Below are positions 1-7,868 of a DNA stretch of 64,000 bases, one piece after another. Origin of the DNA: JAQTNA01 sp043743785 (GTDB lineage: Bacteria > Pseudomonadota > Gammaproteobacteria > Burkholderiales > Rhodocyclaceae); NCBI GenBank assembly GCA_043743785.1, contig JAYTVW010000161.1, positions 36,124 through 100,123 of the forward strand. Reading direction: 5' to 3'. Position 1 is the first letter of the stretch, and every line of letters starts with the position of its first letter. Below the pieces are notes generated by a model. The model did no database searches, was not told the origin of the DNA, and worked only from the letters and a program-made list of their open reading frames with translations. The position numbers and the translations under genes are program-made.

Positions 1-832
1 CATCCCGATATAGTCTGGGCTGAAAATACGTCGTCACCACAGACTCGAATGCGGAAATCATTCCGGCACTTATCCCGTATCCAGCTGCAAACAACCCCAA
101 CTGGGCCAATCCTAAATGCCCATGAATCACAAAGCGATAACCCTGCCCCTGAACCCACCCCAATCCTGCAGAAATGGCGATGGGCCATGCGAAGTTGAAC
201 AATACCTGCAAATGCCCGACCTGTATTTTCGGGTTTTTATATACCTGCGCCTTGGGCTGGATATTCCGAAACAGGATTTCTGCCCCCACAACACCAATTA
301 CCGCCTGTCCAATTATCAGCCCAAGCATCCAGTATTGCGCTGCAGGCTGAACAATTTTAGCAAGCGCTAACGCGCCGGCAAAACTAGCCGTCATTGTAGC
401 AAGCGACAGTAGAACAAAGGTCAAACTGTTTCCCAGTAAATTCAATGAAGGAATCGCAGTCTGGTTTAGCGTATTAAAAAGCAGAGAACCGCACACAATA
501 ACAATCAGCCATGTAAGCGACAGCCCAAAGTCAACCGCGCCAGAGATGCAAATAGCCACAACACCGACGCTCGCAATCATCGAGGTCATCAGCAAATATC
601 CGATGTAGTTCTTCAGATAACAGGCGGCAACACCGCTTTGCTTCCAGGCATGCAGTCGCCGATTAATGAACATCCCAACTGGATTTATCAGGAACATGGC
701 GAAGAACGACACCGTGGTCATAACCAGGGATATCCGCCCCATTTCTGCCGGCGACAGCATCGTCGTCGCCACACGCATCATCGCAAACGCTATAAGAAAC
801 TGCGCCAATCTGCCCAATATTATTGTTATCAC
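1..832 (-). CDS. Wzx-like O-antigen flippase, N-terminal part
   Basis: The leftward reading frame runs off the left edge, so only about the first 277 residues are present. The product is very hydrophobic, with repeated membrane segments. It begins MITIILGRLAQF and soon shows the R..T..LSPAEMGRISL pattern common near the start of polysaccharide-flippase (Wzx/MATE-like) proteins. Its position at the end of an O-antigen sugar operon fits a transporter that moves lipid-linked repeat units across the inner membrane. An in-frame TAG, the stop of the upstream SDR gene, lies directly before a GTG, so GTG is the first possible start. Translation is probably coupled. The alternative is another polysaccharide export membrane protein. 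The family call rests on topology and context. Confidence 0.7.
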   Translation of the reverse strand, partial: MITIILGRLAQFLIAFAMMRVATTMLSPAEMGRISLVMTTVSFFAMFLINPVGMFINRRLHAWKQSGVAACYLKNYIGYLLMTSMIASVGVVAICISGAVDFGLSLTWLIVIVCGSLLFNTLNQTAIPSLNLLGNSLTFVLLSLATMTASFAGALALAKIVQPAAQYWMLGLIIGQAVIGVVGAEILFRNIQPKAQVYKNPKIQVGHLQVLFNFAWPIAISAGLGWVQGQGYRFVIHGHLGLAQLGLFAAGYGISAGMISAFESVVTTYFQPRLYRD

Positions 833-1774
833 CTACTGAATACCCGGGTGTCGTTTCAACATCTCAGCCGACTCCTTCAATATTCCTTCCAGAGAAGTCA
901 GAGAGGGTACATATCCAAAACCAGAGGCGTGGGTGTTTCGTGAGAAATAATTTCTCTTGCTACCCGTCGCGTCAATGGCAACTGGCGTTTCTGCCACTTC
1001 ATAGTACAATCCGAATTTCTCTTGCATAACGCCGAGGAGTTCCATCTTTCCGACGGGGGCTCTACTATAAGTATCAACGACGTCATTGCAGACGGGTGCT
1101 TTCAGCAAGGCGCAGACCATGCTGTAAAAATCCAGCGGATGGATATAATCGCGAACAATATTTTCGTATGAAGTGATTAACAGCGTCCGGTCCCGTATGG
1201 CCCGAAGAATATCGGTTATCAGAAATCGTGCCTTGATGTCTTGCGTGTGACTGATGTAACTGAATACACGGACATCAACAATCGGCAGATGGGACAAGGA
1301 CCTGTGACGGCATTCAGCGTGAAGTTTTGCAATGCCGTACCAGTCCTGCGGGTGCAGATCGTTCAGGGCGATGACCGCCCGGGTATCTCTGTCGGCTGGT
1401 TTGTCGAATCCTGAACCATAGGCTGCGCCACTGCTCAGAAATATATAGCGGCACTGCGGATGCTGTTGCAGGTAGTTCAGGGCCAGTTGATCGTAGGTCA
1501 GTGTCACATCAAATATCGATGCCCCCATCGCAACCGCCCGCGCGGGATCTCCAACACCCACAAAGTTCAGAATGGCATCAAAGTGAGTCGTGTGCCCAAA
1601 CGCCTCAAAATCGCAAATGGAATGCCGTCCGTCGAGATCAAGGCCGGCCAGCCATTGCTGCACAGCGGTCGGTCTGCGCGCGAACAGAACCAGTTCGTGC
1701 TCCCGTTGCACAGTGAATGACAGGATCAGATCCTTCGCGATCTGGCTCGTCGCTCCAAGTATGGCTATGCGCAT
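833..1774 (-). CDS. NAD(P)-dependent SDR, probable sugar-nucleotide reductase/epimerase
   Basis: This is a 313-residue extended SDR. The Rossmann glycine motif GATSQIAKD is at residues 7-15, a serine pair is at about 114-115, and the YGIAK catalytic Tyr/Lys is at 146-150. It begins 3 bases after the transketolase C-half gene, and its stop codon abuts the flippase start, so it belongs to the same operon. In branched-sugar pathways such as yersiniose, the enzyme that adds a two-carbon unit to C4 is followed by a reductase (YerF-like) that reduces the new side-chain ketone. That is the most likely role here, by inference from context. A plain C4 reductase or epimerase on a CDP or GDP sugar is the alternative. 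Confidence 0.75.
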   Translation of the reverse strand: MRIAILGATSQIAKDLILSFTVQREHELVLFARRPTAVQQWLAGLDLDGRHSICDFEAFGHTTHFDAILNFVGVGDPARAVAMGASIFDVTLTYDQLALNYLQQHPQCRYIFLSSGAAYGSGFDKPADRDTRAVIALNDLHPQDWYGIAKLHAECRHRSLSHLPIVDVRVFSYISHTQDIKARFLITDILRAIRDRTLLITSYENIVRDYIHPLDFYSMVCALLKAPVCNDVVDTYSRAPVGKMELLGVMQEKFGLYYEVAETPVAIDATGSKRNYFSRNTHASGFGYVPSLTSLEGILKESAEMLKRHPGIQ

Positions 1775-1777
1775 GAC

Positions 1778-2695
1778 TCAGCTTGTGGCGAGAAATTCCG
1801 CCGTTCGTTTCTCGATAGAAGCTCTGTCCAGGCCGTGTTCGCTGAGCAAATAGTCGTATGTTCCGCAATGCTGCGAAAATCTATCTCGGACGCCTAATCT
1901 CAAAATTCGTACGGGAGCGCGTTCCGATGCTATTTCGGCGATGGCAGCGCCCAATCCCCCCAGAACAGAATGTTCTTCGAGAACAATGAGCGCCCGGCTT
2001 TGTTTGCATATATCTTCCACCTGGCGGGCATTGATTGGCTTGATGCAAGGGACACTCCACACGGCCGCGTCGGGATACGCGGCTTTCGCGACATCTACGG
2101 CCGTACGTACCATGGATCCGGTGGCGAGAAAGGCGATGTCTCCTGCCCTGCCCGGCCTGACCTCCAGCAAGCGCCCAGCCTCCGGACTTGGCAAAGCGGC
2201 ATGAACGTCACCCCGGTCGGATTTCCCCATCCGAAAATAGACGGCACCTTGTGCCTGGTATGCCATTTCCATGCACGCGGCCACCTCAAAATGGTCTGCA
2301 GGAGAATAGATGGATAAATTCGGTATCGCTCTGGTGCAGGCGATATCTTCCGTGGATTGATGACTGGTACCGAGGTGGCTGTAGACAAATCCGGCACCAT
2401 CGCCGATGAACACAACCGGGAGCTTGTCGTGTGCGACATCCAGTTTTATCTGCTCGATGACTCGTACCGGAATGAATGCACTCAATCCATATACAAAAGG
2501 CCGGAAGCCCAGCCTCGCAAGACCCGCAGCCATGCCGACCATGTTCTGTTCCGCAATTCCGGCATTTATGTATTGCCGAGGGCACTCCTTGCGGAATTCA
2601 TCGAATAGCGCATAGCCATGGTCCCCGGTCAGAAGCAGCACATTGGGGTCGGCCTGGGCAAGTCGAACCAGAGCACTCGAGAAGGCATCTCTCAT
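1778..2695 (-). CDS. Transketolase-like enzyme, C-terminal half (Pyr and C-terminal domains)
   Basis: The 305-residue product corresponds to the second half of transketolase. The Pyr domain holds GIAEQNMVGMAAGLA at about residues 46-60, whose Glu is the family's thiamine-activating glutamate. A transketolase C-terminal domain follows. The start codon overlaps the stop of the N-terminal half by 4 bases (ATGA), so the two are almost certainly made together as one ThDP enzyme. Split transketolases occur in archaea and in several secondary-metabolite and LPS loci. Directly downstream of rfbFGH, the enzyme probably transfers a two-carbon ketol unit to a CDP-4-keto-3,6-dideoxyhexose. The family is clear; the substrate is inference. 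Confidence 0.85.
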   Translation of the reverse strand: MRDAFSSALVRLAQADPNVLLLTGDHGYALFDEFRKECPRQYINAGIAEQNMVGMAAGLARLGFRPFVYGLSAFIPVRVIEQIKLDVAHDKLPVVFIGDGAGFVYSHLGTSHQSTEDIACTRAIPNLSIYSPADHFEVAACMEMAYQAQGAVYFRMGKSDRGDVHAALPSPEAGRLLEVRPGRAGDIAFLATGSMVRTAVDVAKAAYPDAAVWSVPCIKPINARQVEDICKQSRALIVLEEHSVLGGLGAAIAEIASERAPVRILRLGVRDRFSQHCGTYDYLLSEHGLDRASIEKRTAEFLATS

Positions 2696-3513
2696 TTGGA
2701 GTTCCCCCCGATGGCGGACAATGCCTGAGCATAGGTGCCCACATCCAGCCGCGTGTAATGCCAGATGTTGTTGTTTTCCATGAACGGAACGCCTTTCCCC
2801 TTGACGGTCTTGGCAATAAGCGCCCTCGGGGATTTCGATTCGCTTTGCCAGAGGCGTCGAATGGCGCTGTCAATCGCGCCTTCGTCGTGGCCATCTATGG
2901 TCACGGCTTCAAAACCAAAGCTCTCGAATTTTGACTGGATCGATCCGAGCTTCAGCACTTCCTGGGTGCTTCCCATGGCCTGGTATCCATTTTCGTCGAC
3001 AATCACCATGAAATTTCGGAGCTCATGGTGCGCCGCAAAAAGAGCGCCCTCCCAGATAGGGCCTTCATTGATCTCACCATCGCCAACCAGAGCATAGGTT
3101 TTTTGATCCGTGCCGCGGAGCTTTACACCCATTGCCATGCCGACACCGACCGAGAAGCCGTGCCCCAGGGACCCCGACGTCACTTCCAGGCCCGGTACGC
3201 GCGAATCCGACAGGCCTTTCAGATCGCTGCCGTCGGAGAAATATCCCGAAAAGGCAGCATCGCTCAGCCATCCCAGTTCACGCATACAGGCATACTGGGC
3301 CATGACGCCGTGGCCCTTGCTGAGCACCAAATAGTCCCGGCCTACCGCAAGCGGATCATTTCCGGGATACCGCAGATGATGGCGATACAAGACGGCCAGA
3401 AGCTCTATGATCGAAAACGCACATCCGATGTGCACCGTCGAACCAGCGTAAGCCATGTCCAGCACGGTCTTACGCAAGGTTTTCGTATCGAAACGGCTGA
3501 TCAGGAAGCTCAT
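2692..3513 (-). CDS. Transketolase-like enzyme, N-terminal half (ThDP-binding PP domain)
   Basis: This 273-residue protein matches the pyrophosphate-binding half of transketolase. It has KGHG near residue 66, GSLGHGFSVGVGMA near 113, and the ThDP motif GDGEINEGPIWEG with the distal Asn in IVDENG. No Pyr domain is present; the following gene supplies it with a 4-base overlap. A complete housekeeping transketolase would be a single chain of about 660 residues, so this is a dedicated split version. It lies 11 bases after rfbH in the same direction. It probably works on the rfbH product in branched-sugar synthesis. Catabolic use in the pentose phosphate pathway is less likely in this context. Confidence 0.85.
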   Translation of the reverse strand: MSFLISRFDTKTLRKTVLDMAYAGSTVHIGCAFSIIELLAVLYRHHLRYPGNDPLAVGRDYLVLSKGHGVMAQYACMRELGWLSDAAFSGYFSDGSDLKGLSDSRVPGLEVTSGSLGHGFSVGVGMAMGVKLRGTDQKTYALVGDGEINEGPIWEGALFAAHHELRNFMVIVDENGYQAMGSTQEVLKLGSIQSKFESFGFEAVTIDGHDEGAIDSAIRRLWQSESKSPRALIAKTVKGKGVPFMENNNIWHYTRLDVGTYAQALSAIGGNSK

Positions 3514-3524
3514 TCTCTGTTCAC

Positions 3525-4841
3525 CTAAAAGTTCACACCCAAAAATTCCTCGATCTTGCTAACCGAGAATTCCATCATCTCCTCGGTCAGGGCCGGTTGC
3601 ACGCCGATCCAGAAAGTGTTGTTCATGACGATGTCGGTATTGGTCAATTCGCCGCTCACCCGGAACCCCCGGCCGATCATGTACGGCTGACGCGTCAAAT
3701 TTCCGGCGAACAACAATCGCGTGCCAATCTTGTTCTGGTCCAGGTACTGCAGCAGATCCACCCGCGTAACCGGTGCGTCATCGCGCAGGGTAATGGGGAA
3801 ACCGAACCAGGACGGCTCCGAATTTTCCGTGGCTTCCGGCAGGATGAGGAACTCCTCGCAGGACTTGAGGCGCGCCTTCAGAAATGCAAAGTTGTCCTTG
3901 CGCTGTTGGATGAAAGCCGGGGCCTTCTCCAATTGCGCCAGGCCACAGGCTGCCTGCATGTCACTGATCTTGAGGTTATATCCCAGGTGGCTGTAGGTGT
4001 ACTTGTGGTCATAACCCTGAGGCAACTCCCCCAGTTTCTGGCAGAAGCGCTTGCCGCAGGTGTTGTCCTTGCCCGGTGGGCAATAGCAGTCGCGGCCCCA
4101 GTCCCGAAAGCTTTCGGCAATCTGCCTGAGTTTGGCGTTATTGGTGAACACGGCGCCGCCCTCTCCCATGGTGATGTGGTGGGCCGGGTAGAAACTCAGG
4201 GTTCCGATGTCGCCAAAGCTGCCCACCATCCTGCCGCCGTAGGTGGAGCCGAGAGCATCACAACAATCCTCGATCAACCACAGATTGTGCTTCCGGCACA
4301 GGGCGACGATGGTGTCCAGATTGTAAGGATTGCCCAGGGTGTGGGCCAGCATGATGGCCTTGGTCTTGGGACTGATCGCCGCCTCGAGCTTGCTGGCATC
4401 GATGTTATAGGTGCCCAGTTCCACGTCCACGAACACGGGTACGGCGCCGAACTGCAGGATCGGATTGACCGTGGTGGGGAAACCGGCGGCCACGCCAATG
4501 ACTTCGTCGCCCGGCTTGATGGCCCGCTCGCCCAGTTTGTGGGATGTCAGCGCGGAGAAGGCCAGCAGATTGGCGGATGAGCCGGAATTCACCGTCATCA
4601 GGTGCTTTACGCCGAGGAACGCCGCCAGGCGTTTTTCAAACTCGTCGTTGAAACGCCCGGTGGTCAGCCATCCGTCAAGGGAAGCCTCCACCATGTTCTT
4701 GAGTTCGCTGGCGCCAATCACCTTGCCGGAGGGCGGCACCACGGAAACACCCGGGGTGAAAGCCTTGGGGGCAAAAGCGAGTGCTGCATATTCATCGACC
4801 AGTGCGGCGATCTGCAGGCGGAGTTGTTCAGTTTTTTCCAT
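3525..4841 (-). CDS. rfbH: CDP-4-keto-6-deoxy-D-glucose 3-dehydrase (E1)
   Basis: The enzyme removes the C3 hydroxyl of CDP-4-keto-6-deoxyglucose using PMP and a [2Fe-2S] cluster, and it needs an E3 flavin reductase. The 438-residue length fits the family. The PLP-fold active site reads YPAHHITMGEGG, with His221 where aminotransferases have the Schiff-base Lys. The cluster motif C-x-C-x7-C is at Cys252, 254 and 262, with Cys194 placed 58 residues earlier, matching the spacing of characterised E1. I chose the ATG giving MEKTEQ, 5 bases after the rfbG stop, because an upstream start would overlap rfbG by about 50 bases. No E3 reductase gene (rfbI/ascD type) is in the window. Confidence 0.92.
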   Translation of the reverse strand: MEKTEQLRLQIAALVDEYAALAFAPKAFTPGVSVVPPSGKVIGASELKNMVEASLDGWLTTGRFNDEFEKRLAAFLGVKHLMTVNSGSSANLLAFSALTSHKLGERAIKPGDEVIGVAAGFPTTVNPILQFGAVPVFVDVELGTYNIDASKLEAAISPKTKAIMLAHTLGNPYNLDTIVALCRKHNLWLIEDCCDALGSTYGGRMVGSFGDIGTLSFYPAHHITMGEGGAVFTNNAKLRQIAESFRDWGRDCYCPPGKDNTCGKRFCQKLGELPQGYDHKYTYSHLGYNLKISDMQAACGLAQLEKAPAFIQQRKDNFAFLKARLKSCEEFLILPEATENSEPSWFGFPITLRDDAPVTRVDLLQYLDQNKIGTRLLFAGNLTRQPYMIGRGFRVSGELTNTDIVMNNTFWIGVQPALTEEMMEFSVSKIEEFLGVNF

Positions 4842-4846
4842 AATAT

Positions 4847-5956
4847 TCAGGCGTTCGTTGTTTCGTACATGGCAATTTGCGCAAGCGTGAAGGCGCACAT
4901 GTCGGCGTGCTTAAGATACGCCTTGTGCCACGCCACAATACTGGCCAAGGTATCCGGAAGCGCCCATCGAGGGTGCCATCCCAGCTTTGCCCTGGCCTTG
5001 GAACAGTCCAACTTCAGATAGTGAGCTTCGTGGGGCTGGATGTCTTGATCCAGGCACCAGGTGGCGCCGTCACCCCACCGCTCGGTCAATTGCTCCACTA
5101 TCCATTGAACAGGCCGCGCATCCTCGTCCGCAGGACCGAAGTTCCAGGCCTCGGCAAAGGCAGGGCCTTCGGTACAGGCTTTTTCCGCCAGGGCAAGATA
5201 GCCACTCAGGGGTTCCAACACATGCTGCCAGGGGCGGATGGCGTGGGGGCTGCGAATCCGAACGGCCTCGCCTGCTTCAATGGCCCGCAATATATCCGGA
5301 ATCAACCGATCCTGGGCCCAGTCGCCGCCACCAATGACATTTCCGGCCCGAGCTGTCGCCAGGGTCACACCGTGATCGCCGTGGGTCAGGGGATTGAAAA
5401 AAGAACTCCGGTAGGCTGCGCTGACCAGTTCGGCGCAGCCTTTGCTGTTGCTGTAGGGGTCATAGCCCCCCATGGGTTCGTTTTCACGGTAACCCCAGGG
5501 CCATTCCTTGTTTTCATAACACTTGTCGCTGGTGACATTGACCACCGCGCGTACACTGTCGGTTTGCCGCACGGCTTCCAGCAGGTTGACTGTCCCCATG
5601 ACGTTGGTGGCGTAAGTTTCCACAGGGGCTTTGTACGAATAACGCACCAGCGCCTGGGCTGCCATGTGGATGACGACGTCGGGCCTGGCCTCCTTCATCG
5701 CCCGGGCAAGGGTTTCGCCGTCCCGAATGTCACCGATGATGGACCGCATGCCGCCCTCTATTTGCGCCTCCTCGAATAGACCAGGCTGGGTCGGCGGATT
5801 GAGGGCATAGCCGGTGACTTCAGCCCCCATGCGCTGCAGCCACAGGGACATCCAGCCCCCCTTGAAGCCGGTGTGCCCGGTCAGGAAAACGCGCTTACCC
5901 TTCCAGAATGCCGGGTTCAAGGCCACACCTTCCAGGGCGCCTCGCCCGATTGCCAA
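4847..5956 (-). CDS. rfbG: CDP-glucose 4,6-dehydratase
   Basis: This extended SDR converts CDP-D-glucose to CDP-4-keto-6-deoxy-D-glucose with tightly bound NAD. It carries KRVFLTGHTGFKGGW at residues 20-34, the strongly diagnostic glycine motif of this subfamily. It also has NVTSDKCYENKEW, and its YDPYSNSKGC region holds the catalytic Tyr and Lys. The start is uncertain. The ATG given here overlaps rfbF by 40 bases, while a TTG 12 codons in sits behind a GGAAGG and overlaps the rfbF stop as TTGA. That later start gives a length closer to the family. The gene lies between rfbF and rfbH in pathway order. Confidence 0.92.
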   Translation of the reverse strand: MAIGRGALEGVALNPAFWKGKRVFLTGHTGFKGGWMSLWLQRMGAEVTGYALNPPTQPGLFEEAQIEGGMRSIIGDIRDGETLARAMKEARPDVVIHMAAQALVRYSYKAPVETYATNVMGTVNLLEAVRQTDSVRAVVNVTSDKCYENKEWPWGYRENEPMGGYDPYSNSKGCAELVSAAYRSSFFNPLTHGDHGVTLATARAGNVIGGGDWAQDRLIPDILRAIEAGEAVRIRSPHAIRPWQHVLEPLSGYLALAEKACTEGPAFAEAWNFGPADEDARPVQWIVEQLTERWGDGATWCLDQDIQPHEAHYLKLDCSKARAKLGWHPRWALPDTLASIVAWHKAYLKHADMCAFTLAQIAMYETTNA

Positions 5957-6690
5957 AGCTCCTCGAGATACATCTTGTCCCGCAAGGTATCCATGGGTTG
6001 CCAGAAGCCTTCGTGTTGATAGGCCGCCAGTTGCCCCTCCTCCGCCAACCGCTCCAGAGGCTCACGCTCCCAGATGGTTTGGTCGTCTGTTATGTAGTCG
6101 ATGACCTGCGGCGACAGAACGAAATAGCCGCCGTTGATCATGGCGCCATCGCCCTGGGGCTTCTCGCGAAAGCTGTTGACCCTGCCATCTTTCAGCTCCA
6201 GGGCACCGAAGCGCCCGGGCGGAACGGTGGCGGTCAGGGTTGCCTTGACGTTCTGCGCCCGATGGAATGCGATCAACTCGGTGATATTTACATCAGCCAC
6301 GCCGTCACCGTACGTAAGGCAGAACGCCGCCTCATCCTTGACGTAATTGGCCACCCGCTTCAGGCGACCACCGGTCATGGTGCCCTCTCCCGTATCAACC
6401 AGGGTAACGCGCCATGGCTCGGCGTGGCGCTGATGCACTTCCATCCTGTTTTCCTGCATATCGAAAGTGACATCCGACATATGCAGGAAATAATTGGCGA
6501 AATACTCCTTGATGACATAACCCTTGTACCCGCAGCACACCACGAATTCGTTGATGCCATGGGCTGAGTAGGTCTTCATGATGTGCCACAAAATGGGCTT
6601 GCCACCAATGTCCACCATGGGCTTTGGCCGGGCAGACGTTTCTTCGCTGATGCGCGTCCCCAGACCTCCTGCGAGAATGACGGCTTTCAC
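5917..6690 (-). CDS. rfbF: Glucose-1-phosphate cytidylyltransferase
   Basis: This 257-residue nucleotidyltransferase makes CDP-D-glucose from CTP and glucose-1-phosphate, the entry step to CDP-3,6-dideoxyhexoses. It begins MKAVILAGGLGTRI, the nucleotide-binding signature, followed by ARPKPMVDIGGKPILWHIM. The length equals that of characterised RfbF/AscA enzymes. It lies 11 bases after colD and overlaps rfbG. The family assignment over RfbA/RmlA-type thymidylyltransferases rests on the SARPKPMVDIGG wording and on the adjoining rfbG and rfbH. Confidence 0.93.
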   Translation of the reverse strand: MKAVILAGGLGTRISEETSARPKPMVDIGGKPILWHIMKTYSAHGINEFVVCCGYKGYVIKEYFANYFLHMSDVTFDMQENRMEVHQRHAEPWRVTLVDTGEGTMTGGRLKRVANYVKDEAAFCLTYGDGVADVNITELIAFHRAQNVKATLTATVPPGRFGALELKDGRVNSFREKPQGDGAMINGGYFVLSPQVIDYITDDQTIWEREPLERLAEEGQLAAYQHEGFWQPMDTLRDKMYLEELWQSGEAPWKVWP

Positions 6691-6701
6691 TGGATTTCTC
6701 C

Positions 6702-7868
6702 TTACAGTTCTGCAAGCGCGGCAAAAGCGCCCGGAATTGGAAAATGATGATTTCCGACAAACAGTCCGTTCTGGTCCACATGTTCGGCATTCTTCAGCGA
6801 GCCGTGGACCTCGGAGTCGAAATATTTCACCACTTCATTTTTGGCGAAGTTGCCCGCCACAATGGGGCGGCATTCAAAGCCCAAGACTTCAAGTCTGGTT
6901 ACCAGCGCCTTGCGCGTCAGTTGGCTGCCAGGGCGGATCACCAGGCTGAATCCAAACCAGCTGCTTTCGCCAATCTCCTGCTGGATGATCACCTCCGGGT
7001 GATTGGCCAGGGTCGCCTGCAGCAACTTGCCATTCTTGCGGCGCTCTTCGATCAAGGAGGGCAAACGCTTGACCTGCTCGATACCCAATGCGCCTTCCAT
7101 TTCCAGGGGACGGACGTTGTAGCCGGGCAGCACGAAGCGGAATGACTCCTCGAAGGGATCATCGCTCTTCTCGCCGCACACCCGGTTGTGCTTGGGCAGA
7201 TTTCTCGTCCAACCGTGGGCACGCAGCGACAACAGTATCTGGTACAGCTCCTCATCATCGGTGACGATAAGGCCCCCCTCCATGGTGGAAATATGGTGGC
7301 TGAAGAAAGTACTGAAGCTGCCCATTACACCGAAGGTGCCGGCTTGCTTGCCCTCATAGGTCGCGCCCATGGACTCGCAATTGTCTTCGATCAGAACAAT
7401 ATTGCGTCGCCCGATGATTTCCTGGATACGACCGAAATCATTTGGATTTCCCAGCAAATTCACGGCCATGATGGCGCGGGTCTTGTCCGTTACCGCGTCT
7501 GCCAATGCATCCAGATCGTAGTTCAGGGTGTTCAGATCGATGTCGACGAACTTGATCTTCAGCCCGTACTGGTAGAGGGGATAGTAAGTGGTGCTCCAGG
7601 AAACCGCCGGCACAATGACCTCGTCCCCACGCTCCAGCTTCAAGGCGGCATTCTGGGTATAAAACAAGGCCGCCACCATCAACAGGTTGGCTGACGAACC
7701 GGAATTCACCATCACGCAATGCCGGCTACCCACGAACCGGGCAAAGTCGCCTTCGAAGGCGAGCACGTTCGCCCCCATGGTGAACATGCCGGAAGCAATC
7801 ACCCGCTGCATGGCGGCGATTTCTTCCGGTCCCCAGGAAGCCGTGGCCAATGGAAATTTGACGCTCAC
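6702..7868 (-). CDS. colD: GDP-4-keto-6-deoxy-D-mannose 3-dehydratase (ColD type)
   Basis: A 388-residue member of the aspartate-aminotransferase-fold DegT/DnrJ family. The active site reads FFSHHISTMEGG, so His191 takes the place of the PLP-anchoring Lys. This His-for-Lys swap is the hallmark of ColD, which uses PMP with glutamate to strip the C3 hydroxyl from GDP-4-keto-6-deoxymannose on the way to GDP-L-colitose. Unlike rfbH nearby, it has no C-x-C-x7-C cluster motif, so no iron-sulfur partner is needed. It sits between rfbF and an Fcl/ColC-like synthase, whose gene its start overlaps by 4 bases. With gmd two genes upstream, the substrate assignment is strong. Confidence 0.88.
   Translation of the reverse strand: MSVKFPLATASWGPEEIAAMQRVIASGMFTMGANVLAFEGDFARFVGSRHCVMVNSGSSANLLMVAALFYTQNAALKLERGDEVIVPAVSWSTTYYPLYQYGLKIKFVDIDLNTLNYDLDALADAVTDKTRAIMAVNLLGNPNDFGRIQEIIGRRNIVLIEDNCESMGATYEGKQAGTFGVMGSFSTFFSHHISTMEGGLIVTDDEELYQILLSLRAHGWTRNLPKHNRVCGEKSDDPFEESFRFVLPGYNVRPLEMEGALGIEQVKRLPSLIEERRKNGKLLQATLANHPEVIIQQEIGESSWFGFSLVIRPGSQLTRKALVTRLEVLGFECRPIVAGNFAKNEVVKYFDSEVHGSLKNAEHVDQNGLFVGNHHFPIPGAFAALAEL

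Noticed and set aside
1778..3513. Broken transketolase gene (frameshift) instead of two genes
   Set aside because: Both halves have intact motifs, proper starts and a neat ATGA overlap, and split transketolases are known. Nothing suggests a single damaged gene.
3525..4841. Reading rfbH as a sugar aminotransferase
   Set aside because: The PLP lysine is replaced by His and the iron-sulfur Cys motif is present, both specific to the 3-dehydrase.
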